DNA from: Euperipatoides rowelli
Lineage: Eukaryota; Onychophora; Udeonychophora; Euonychophora; Peripatopsidae
DNA length: 15,345 bases
Reading direction: 5' to 3' (one strand)
Assembly (NCBI GenBank): GCA_003024985.2
Contig: PXIH01S0005647.1
In this document: positions 8,693 through 15,345 of the stretch, piece after piece
Numbering within the stretch: position 1 is the stretch's first letter
Layout: every line of letters starts with the position of its first letter
Translations under genes and position numbers: made by a program
The notes under the pieces: generated by a model
Databases searched by the model: none
Told to the model about the DNA's origin: nothing
What the model saw: only the letters and a program-made list of their open reading frames with translations

Positions 8693-9081
8693 CTATCCGA
8701 TGAAATATACAATGGAAGCCGCCATATTGATATTGAAGTTTGCACTGTCTCCGAGGAGGAGAAGAGTGAGGTAGAACCTTAATCAAAATTTGATTTAGCT
8801 GTAACTTCAGACCAGCTGAAATATGAAAAATGTGGATTAGTTGAATTCAAGGGATCAGGAAAGAAGAGTATAAAATACAAATGTTTGTGTTTGTCAGATG
8901 TGAGATAAACGTCATGTGCCTAAAAGTTGTAAAAGACAATGCTAGAATGTTCAAAATGGATGAAACAGATGTTTCATATGAAGAAATCCTTGGCATATTT
9001 CCTGAACCAGCTTTGAAAATGACTGGAGATAGATATTTGAATGTATTTCCAAGACCAGTTAATGCGTATGAGAAGATGTAG
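8693..9081 (+). pseudogene. Fragment of an unrecognised protein-coding sequence
   Basis: From the first base after the N, one frame reads SDEIYNGSRHIDIEVCTVSE and on through an acidic run to a stop at 8780-8782. The same frame then continues through FDLAVTSDQLKYEKCGLVEF to a stop at 8906-8908. A second frame takes over near 8885-8920 and reads VMCLKVVKDNARMFKMDET, then EEILGIFPEPALKMTGDRY, then VFPRPVNAYEKM, ending in TAG at 9079-9081. Amino-acid makeup is balanced, unlike the F/I/K/N-rich chance frames elsewhere here, so I think this was real coding sequence. The 5' part is cut off at the N. One stop plus one frameshift point to a pseudogene, a processed copy, or sequencing error in a last exon. 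I do not recognise the family and give it no function. Confidence 0.5.
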
Positions 9082-9236
9082 ATTTTGTTCCGTTAAAGAT
9101 AATAATTCCTAAAATTTATTATCAAGTTTATTTTAAATAATGGTATTTAATATTTTGAACATTAAAATTAATATTTCCTGTTTATTATATCACTACAAAC
9201 CTTCAAATAAGTAAACCAGCCTATATGTTAAATTTT

Positions 9237-9250
9237 GTCACGCCCGTAAG
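9237..9250 (+). repeat. GTCACxCCCGTAA motif, copy 1
   Basis: GTCACGCCCGTAAG. This is the first of three same-strand copies within 380 bases; one base differs from the other two in the first 13. Confidence 0.6.
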
Positions 9251-9433
9251 ATGCCTGAACAAATAAAATGTTTATTTTTGTGTAAAGTATGAGGTCTATA
9301 AATTCCATATTTCTAGTAAAGTACTTCCTGAATATCAATAAAGATAATGACAAGTTGTTGAATTTCAATGTTTGTTATTTTCACAGAAATTTACACATTT
9401 CCCTACCACTACACAGCACGTGGTTGCAAATTA

Positions 9434-9452
9434 GTCACACCCGTAATGTGAC
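9434..9452 (+). repeat. GTCACxCCCGTAA motif, copy 2, with hairpin
   Basis: GTCACACCCGTAATGTGAC. The outer GTCACA and TGTGAC can pair as a 6-base stem around CCCGTAA. Confidence 0.65.
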
Positions 9453-9598
9453 CTTTCAAGCAAATTATCTTGAAAATTGAAATGTACTAACACTCTGAAA
9501 ACCAAAATTATGGGGATGAAAAAGACTCATGTTCAGCGAAAGAAGGAATTTTTTTTTAATTATATTTTTTCAGTAAGTAATGCTACAAGTTTACAAAT

Positions 9599-9615
9599 GT
9601 CACACCCGTAATGAC
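9599..9615 (+). repeat. GTCACxCCCGTAA motif, copy 3
   Basis: GTCACACCCGTAATGAC. The first 15 bases are identical to copy 2, and a 4-base GTCA/TGAC stem remains. Confidence 0.65.
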
Positions 9616-10102
9616 GGAATGACCCTTTGTTGATATTGTTAAACCTTTCTTTATTATTGTCCACTCTAGAAGTTGATTCATACCATTTAGTTCTTCTTTT
9701 TTACATTCTTTAAAATAGCAATATCCCAATTTGGCCCTAAATCCCTTGTGCATAGTGTCTTACCTGAATAATTATTATACTTTGTATTTCATTGTACAAA
9801 AGATGAACTATAAAATTAATTAGACCAAAAAAAAAACAGATTTTTTTTTTTTTGTAAAACAAAAAGGGATTTTGATTTGGATAATTTACAAGCATTAAGA
9901 AAGCAAAACAAAACAAAAATTGGGCAAACAATTAGTATGAAGGGACAGAGGGGAAAGAGGTTAAACTTAAGTAAAATTATCCCAGCTAATCTCAGATATA
10001 GTAAGGTCCTTAATTACCCAGATGTTTCTAAGGGATTTAGGGCAGGTAAATAGGTAAAGTCATTTTCCCGGTATAAAACTTTAAGTAGGCTAAGGGTGTT
10101 AT

Positions 10103-10570
10103 TCAAATATCTTGTAAAATACACAAGCAATGAATTTTCCATAGAATAAAAAGAAACATGATTAAAATCCTATAAATCAGTTTAGTTTGAATGTTAATTA
10201 GTAATAAGTCCTGATTTGAGGAGTATGTATTAGTGTCTATCAGTAACTTTTGAAAAATCCAGGTGCAGCAAGATAGGAAGTGAGGACATTTCAGTAATAG
10301 GAGATCAATATCTTCAATATGTTGACAAAAAGTAGAAGCAGGTTGAAAATTGAATCCAAAGTGCTGACTAAGGCGAGATCAAGCAGGCAATGCATAAGTT
10401 AACTTTACTGCAAAATCCAAAATGGTATACATCAGCTTCAAATTGCATATAATATGATGCCTCCAATGAGTGGAGGGGATAGCCAGGGGTACATTATATC
10501 TGAGCTTCGTAATAGTCTTGTATCTTAAGATTGGAGTAACAAGTGTGGGGGGGGGGGGGGATGTCATCAA
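10103..10570 (-). pseudogene. LINE B ORF2, C-terminal segment
   Basis: A minus-strand frame runs to the TGA at 10103-10105, interrupted once by a TGA at 10379-10381. It contains CQHIEDIDLLLLKC at 10286-10327, which has the same C-x7-x-x4-C spacing as LINE A but leucine in place of the histidine. CPHFL and a tryptophan follow, typical of the end of LINE ORF2. A run of 14 G bases at 10547-10560 on the plus strand lies at the upstream edge and probably marks a frameshift. Confidence 0.75.
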
Positions 10571-10679
10571 TATAATGCAATCGATGATTAAGGGATTTAA
10601 AAAATATGGATTTTTTGTCCATTTGGGAGGTGGGGTATCAGTAGTAATGATTACAATATTTGTATCAATTCTATTAAAT

Positions 10680-12007
10680 AATTTATATAAATAGTATTTG
10701 TTTTAATGATGTCACTAAAAAGTTCCATGTCTATGAAGACAATCCCCCCTTTTGACAAATGGGAATATAATCTTTTCTTAGAAATTAATGAAAGGCCACC
10801 CTTCCAAATTTTATTCGTTGACAAGGAGGTACGTTTAGCAATTCATTGTTTGGTTAGAGCACATTGTAAGTAATTTTCGGAATAGACTACACATATTTAT
10901 AAGTTTAATAGGGAGAATTATTGAGAGATAGACATGTTTAGTATCCTGGTATATTTTATTGAATTCTTCAACAAGTCTGTCTTTAATCTTATTCCTAGCA
11001 ATGGGTCCTATAAATGGGTATGGGATATCAAGATAAGACTTAGGAGGCAAAGATCCAAGTAATGTTATAATTTTCAATGTTGCCAAATTCATTAATATGC
11101 TCTTTTCTTTATTGATTTCAGTTCCAGTCAAGTTTCTAACTTCTTCAATGGTTTCAATGGCAATCTCTCAGGCTCCTGTATGTCATTACATAAGATTAAT
11201 AAATCATCCCATAGGTGGCACTTTAATGGGAATGGGTAAAGAAGGAATGTAAAGGCCCAGTAGGTTGTCCTCCAGGTCATTGAGAAGACTAGTGATGTAA
11301 AAAGAAAAAAGAGAGGCAGTAAAGAAGAGGCCTGAGTAAGTCCTTTTCTGATTGGAAATCCATTTTAGATGAGATGTAGTTTTTAATGGCATTTACAAGT
11401 AATAAATTTAGTATTGTAACATCAAATATTATGTTTAAATAAGGAATATTCACTGAGTCATAGCCCTTTTTAAAGTCAATGAAGAGGGGAAAAAGAGGAT
11501 CATGATTACAGTTACTCGGTATACTCATACATATCTCTCTAAAAATGACATGCTTGAGTGCAAATTGAAAGGAATTAATAACAGGATTTATAATGTGGAG
11601 AAGATTTTCATTTAGTAAAGCTGCAAAATGTTGCCTCAAGATTTTCTATATTAATTTGACATATGGCATCAATTTGGGTTGTATAAGTTATTTTATTAAA
11701 TAGTAAGCTTTCCATTTGCTTCTTGTCAAAAAGAACAAAGTAGGAATTAATATGTAAACTGCCATCTGTATGAGGTGAAGTGCAATGATTAAAGAGTGTA
11801 TAGAAGATTCTTGAGAAGATGAAATTAAACTTCTGGATAATTTAGGCGTGAGACTATCACTCCATCAGGTCCAGGAGGGGATCTTTTATTGATTCTCTGA
11901 AAGTGGGATTCAATATCAACCACAGTAATCAATATACTGCTATTGTATAACAGTTCATGACTATTAAGGAAAGGGCTAAGGTTGCTGTTAGGGGCCACAT
12001 CATTCAA
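10680..12007 (-). pseudogene. LINE B ORF2, reverse transcriptase domain, broken
   Basis: Motifs on the minus strand in order are: RSPPGPDGVIV (GPDG region at 11861-11875); INPVINSFQFALKHVIF, near the 'NQxGF' motif; PLFIDFKKGYDSVN, an intact motif A (DFKKGYDSV at 11451-11477); HLWDDLLILCND, where the [FY]xDD catalytic box reads LWDD (WDD at 11203-11211), so both aspartates survive but the aromatic residue is lost; LTGTEINKEKSILMN; a thumb segment (ARNKIKDRLVEEFNKIYQDT); and CQKGGLSS, then in a shifted frame VFIDMELF. The region is split over at least four frames and cannot encode a working enzyme as it stands. Confidence 0.85.
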
Positions 12008-12399
12008 TCCACAGAAAAAGACCCAGAAATGTTCAGTAATAAAGTACCCTAATTAATTATCAGTTAGGATGTGCTGATTATTCTTTATTGCTTGTACTCT
12101 ATTATCTACTTTGACTTTAGAAATAATTCTGGATGATAGAAAAGCCACCAATTCCTGTTTATTCAGAATTTTCTATTTGGTTAATTTGTTGTCAATGTCC
12201 TCAAGTTCATTGATTTGTTTTTTTTTTTCAAGATGTTGCCAAAGTATGGTTAACCTGAGTTCTGTTATTCAATGCTTCTATAGCATGTTTGAGGAAAGTA
12301 GATTTTATTTTATTTGATTGAACAAAAGCTTTGTTAATTGATTGAAAAAAAAAAAGTTGCAGGTTCTTTTTGATTTGAATCCATTTTGAGTGTATGTTG

Positions 12400-13170
12400 C
12401 TCCAATCAATTAATACTTTAGCAATAATGCAATAGATTTGGCTTTATAAATCTATAGTAATGTGGAAGTGCAGGATGTATAATATGTAAAAAGTTAAAGT
12501 TTCTGCATACATGGATTGGGATGTTATATGAATTCTGAAGATAGCAACAAGTGCCAAATGATCCGAAAAAAATAGGTAAGTATTTTTTTAGTTTTAAATG
12601 CTTTATTAACTCAGGAGAAATGAAGCATTAATGAATATACATGGATTTTTTTAGTCCATGAAAAGATGCTAGTCACTCAGGTATAACTGTCTAATAAGAC
12701 ATTTACCCCATTCATTCTCTGTTAAAAATGGGATATTAAAGTTGCCAGCTAATAAAATCATCTGAGAGTGATGAGAACTAACAAATTCCTGTATTTTTGA
12801 AAAAAAGTATATAATGAATTGCAGGAGATCTATGTGCATATACATTAATTAATAGATATGGTTTATTATTAATATTATAACAATGATCAAATGAGGATGA
12901 GAGAAGAGTATGATTGGGTTATTTTGAAGAGATGATGCATTTATGATGATTGTCATCCCTAAGGGTGATTTAGAAGAAGAAGCAATAGCTACATAAGTTG
13001 GGTGCCAGGACTGAAATGGATTCCTTAAAGAGGTAGATATTTTAGAGATAAGCAAGGTCTACATTTGTATTTATTAGAAAGTATAGAAAATTATTTATTT
13101 TGGTTATCTTATTCATCCTTGTACATTCATCATATTGCTGTGAAAATCCCATGTCAAGTTTTGAGGCCAT
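12400..13170 (-). pseudogene. LINE B ORF2, endonuclease domain, broken
   Basis: The N-terminal pattern is MNVQG (AATGTACAAGGA, at 13116-13127 on the other strand), followed after a frameshift by NKITKINNFLYFLINTNVDL and AYL*, the place of the usual 'LQET'. Then SKSPLGMTIIIN, LLINVYAHRSP (NVYA at 12835-12846) and LLAGNFNIP (GNFN at 12735-12746) appear, where active enzymes have GDFN. SDHLALVAIFRIH gives an intact SDH motif at 12558-12566. All the landmark motifs of the apurinic-type endonuclease are thus placed in order, with a D-to-N change in one and at least three frame breaks. Confidence 0.8.
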
Positions 13171-13260
13171 TTTTAATTTTTTTTGTGTTTGCATTTGTAT
13201 ATCCTCATTTCTAGAAGGATTTTTTCAAATCAATTTCAAAATTTAAATTATGATTTGTAT

Positions 13261-13261
13261 N
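13261..13261. other. N at sharp sequence boundary (right junction)
   Basis: LINE-side AT-rich sequence ends at 13260 and minisatellite resumes at 13262 in mid-unit. This is the right-hand counterpart of the N at 8691. Confidence 0.6.
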
Positions 13262-13433
13262 AAGCAATAAATCTGCTTTGTTTACTAACATCCAGGCAAT
13301 GAGTCTATTTGTTTACAAACAATCAAGACAATGAGCCTGCTTTGTTTACAAAAATTTCAAGCAATGTACCTGCTTTGTTTACAAACAATTCAAGCAATGT
13401 ACCTGCTTTGTTTACAAACAATTCAAGCAATAT
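13262..13433 (+). repeat. Minisatellite, 33-bp unit, about 5 copies (block 2)
   Basis: It has the same unit family as 8140-8690. Bases 13262-13356 are identical to 8555-8649 over 95 bases, including irregular units with missing bases. After that the units become very regular (CAATTCAAGCAATGTACCTG). The plus and minus frames again read as 11-residue repeats. Confidence 0.95.
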
Positions 13434-13454
13434 ACCTACCTGCTTGAATTGTTT
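13416..13454. repeat. Perfect hairpin closing the minisatellite
   Basis: AAACAATTCAAGCA at 13416-13429 is the exact reverse complement of TGCTTGAATTGTTT at 13441-13454, with an 11-base loop. The left arm belongs to the last repeat unit, so the right arm is an inverted piece of a unit. Confidence 0.85.
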
Positions 13455-14475
13455 TAAAAATTTTGTCATTTTTTTATCATGGTATAAAAAATGAAAACTT
13501 CCCAAATAATACAGTTTGAAAATTTTAACTATAACTAAACCACAATCCATAATTATAGTAACAATAACTTTACTACTAATGACTAATTCATGATCTGTTT
13601 CATTCTAGCAGTGTTTATCTTAACAAATTTCATTGTCAGTAGGCGGCATACATCTATCTACATACAAACAAATCAATATTTCATTTGTTATTCTACATAG
13701 AAATACCAAATCTTTGTTTACAGACTCAGGACATGATCTTGTACCTTATTCCATAATTTTATTTTAAAATTTAGAAAAATAATTGCAAACAATCATTTAC
13801 AAAGCTCATTATATAATGCATTATTCAACACAGTATATACCATTAAACCCAAATACTGTCATATTTTTCTTAATATTTGAAATATATTTTCCACATTTTG
13901 AATTCAGACCTGTGATAATCTCCACTGTCTTATTTCACTTTCGATTCCAGAAAACAATTAATTATTTCATATCACTTCGATTCATAACTCAAAAATATTT
14001 CTTCTTAAAAGTAATTGGAAAATTTCAGTACAGTAATCACAAATATAATACCATAACTTCTTTATTTATTAAAATATCATTTCACATTTTCTACAAACAT
14101 TTATTTTCAAATAGTTGAACAATAATGCATACTCCATTTACTATACAGTATAAACATACATGACTGTAGATAACAGTAGTTTATTACAGTGTGTGCATTG
14201 ACAAAATCAAATGCCTTTGTGTTCTTCTAGATCACCCAATGAATGAAAAATAAAACAGTAATTTATTGGTTCATTATTTGAACAAAGGTTAATGGTCATA
14301 TTTTAACAATATTCTGCATTATTGTTATTTGCACTTATTAAAGGGTAAATTCAACTGAAAATTAAGTCTGCATGTAAAAAATATGTGTTCATGCTGTAGG
14401 CATGAATAACATACAGTATATATATNATGTACATTGTACTCTATTAAAAAAAAAGCTGCGCAAGTCTAGAACTTA
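13455..14475. other. AT-rich DNA, no gene supported
   Basis: A 111-residue open frame at 13783-14118 (plus) begins at a TTG and is rich in F, I, K, N and Y, the composition expected from random AT-rich DNA; it has no motif I recognise. The N at 14426 sits in a TA repeat. Confidence 0.5.
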
Positions 14476-14649
14476 TTACGCAATACGAAGTTGTGTTAGG
14501 CCACCTATTTCTATAATAATATAACTGTTTTTACTTGGTTGAGTAAAATGCATCCGGGAAGATTTATCATCTAGATTCAAATCCTGGCCTTTACAGTTAT
14601 CAAATTGATCACAGTAAACTATCGAAGTAAGAAATATGGCAACTGGCAT
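14476..14649 (-). CDS. Possible short secreted-protein exon, hypothetical
   Basis: From the ATG at 14647-14649 the minus strand reads MPVAIFLTSIVYCDQFDNC and continues for 57 residues to TAA. The first 12 residues are hydrophobic and followed by cysteines, which could be a short signal peptide. The rest has a mixed composition unlike neighbouring chance frames. Just upstream (minus) is a pyrimidine-rich tract ending in AG (TTTTTATTGTCGAG), a fair splice acceptor, and further upstream is a strong splice donor near 14835. A gene with an untranslated first exon is therefore conceivable. It could equally be chance, or part of a longer gene; I recognise no family. Confidence 0.22.
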   Translation of the reverse strand: MPVAIFLTSIVYCDQFDNCKGQDLNLDDKSSRMHFTQPSKNSYIIIEIGGLTQLRIA

Positions 14650-14830
14650 AAATGATTTACTCGACAATAAAAACAAAGAAAAACATGATCGATTTCTCTA
14701 TTTATTATTGTGTTCTTTATTCAAATTTTGCAAAGTCTTGTCTCGAAAATTAGCAAACTCTCCAGTAGAAATATTTCATGATTGAAAATCTTAATTCTTT
14801 GATATTAATTAACAGATGAAATTTTAATAA

Positions 14831-14841
14831 CTTACCTTATC
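14831..14841 (-). other. Candidate splice donor
   Basis: The minus strand reads GATAAG|GTAAG followed by TT, a near-perfect donor consensus. It would open an intron of about 180 bases toward the candidate exon at 14476-14649. It is a sequence match only, with no transcript evidence. Confidence 0.25.
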
Positions 14842-14849
14842 TTAAAGCC

Positions 14850-15345
14850 TTGTAAAAAAAGATAGAAAATATTCAAAAGGAAATGGAGTAAGAAAACAAA
14901 CAATTAGCATCTGTTTATTAAATGACCTCAGAAATCAGGTTGAGCAAAAGTATCATTTGTTTTTTTTACAGTGAAAATATTATGGAAATTATAATAAATA
15001 AAATGATATAGAATTTATAGACTTATAATTTGGATTAATATCAAAGGTTAAAAGTTAACAATGTCTGCCTAAATAATAACTGGATTATAAACTAATAATG
15101 TTTGTTGCAGAAAAAGTACTGGATTCTCTGGAATAGTATGCGAAATCTGGATTATAAGATTACCGTATTTTGGAAAATACTATCAATTTCGTTTTTATTT
15201 ATTTTTTCATCGGTGTAACGAAATACCTGGGTAATATTAAGGTGAAAATAGTAAAAAAAAAAAAAAAACAACCTTAGAAAAGTTTAACTTTTCAACTTTA
15301 AAAAATGTTTTTTTTTTTAAAGGTATTGAATTTAGTGGTATAAAT
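14850..15345. other. AT-rich DNA, nothing recognised
   Basis: There is a run of about 16 A bases near 15254-15269 and a T run near 15309. No coding frame, RNA gene or repeat family is seen. Confidence 0.5.

Larger units (their letters stand above)
9082..10102. other. AT-rich non-coding DNA with homopolymer runs
   Basis: This follows the coding-like fragment and contains the three short motif copies listed separately. AATAAA occurs near 9260 and could be a polyadenylation signal. Paired A and T runs lie near 9826-9853. No reading frame with protein-like composition is seen. Confidence 0.5.
10103..13170 (-). mobile_element. Non-LTR retrotransposon (LINE) relic B, ORF2 only
   Basis: On the minus strand, endonuclease (about 13130 to 12500), reverse transcriptase (about 12007 to 10680) and a C-terminal Cys-rich segment (10103-10570) appear in the normal LINE order. 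The length is about 1,020 codons. Motif wording differs clearly from LINE A (for example DFKKGYDSV against DMFNTFTFV), so it is a different family or a distant lineage. Frameshifts and stops are frequent. No ORF1 is seen, because the element runs into the N at 13261 soon after its ORF2 start. Orientation is the same as LINE A. Confidence 0.85.

Noticed and set aside
9823-9860. A-run followed by T-run as a transcription terminator
   Set aside because: Homopolymer runs are common throughout this DNA and no gene lies in position to use it.
10470-10694. Plus-strand open frame of 74 residues with a glycine run
   Set aside because: It is antisense to the LINE B C-terminal region, and the glycines come from the G14 homopolymer.
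13783-14118. 111-residue open frame on the plus strand
   Set aside because: It starts at TTG and its composition (F, I, K, N, Y, H) is what AT-rich DNA gives by chance; no motif was seen.

Overview
The window looks like AT-rich nuclear DNA from an invertebrate animal. It has no dense genes, operons or ribosome-binding sites. It carries decayed non-LTR retrotransposons, tRNA-derived SINE copies, a long inverted-repeat element and a minisatellite. A marine invertebrate such as a mollusc would fit, but that is inference; no host gene here identifies the organism. Single N bases stand at 5292, 8691, 13261 and 14426.

Layout. 1-1207 is a foldback or MITE-like element with long inverted ends and a second large palindrome nested inside. 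1850-6179 (minus) is a nearly full-length but broken two-ORF LINE. Its ORF1 has a CCHC zinc knuckle; its ORF2 has an endonuclease, a reverse transcriptase and a C-terminal C-x7-H-x4-C motif. The order and ORF1 type resemble the L1/Tx1 group. 6808-7298 holds four head-to-tail tRNA-derived SINE copies (minus). 8140-8690 is a 33-bp minisatellite of about 17 units. 8693-9081 (plus) is a coding-like fragment of an unrecognised protein, with a stop and a frameshift. 10103-13170 (minus) is a second, different LINE ORF2 relic, also with endonuclease, reverse transcriptase and a C-terminal motif. 13262-13433 is a second block of the same minisatellite. 14476-14836 (minus) may hold a small secreted-protein exon, at low confidence.

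No pathway or set of cooperating genes is visible. The most useful observation concerns the minisatellite. The two blocks are separated by a 4.57-kb segment bounded on each side by exactly one N, and they share 95 identical bases. Their phase fits one continuous array with a 163-bp higher-order period and 27 missing bases. The segment 8692-13260 may therefore be a misplaced contig, or a real insertion with unresolved ends. Other points of interest are the foldback element, the LINE ORF1/ORF2 junction with a 5-base gap, the tandem SINE cluster, and a thrice-repeated GTCACxCCCGTAA motif.
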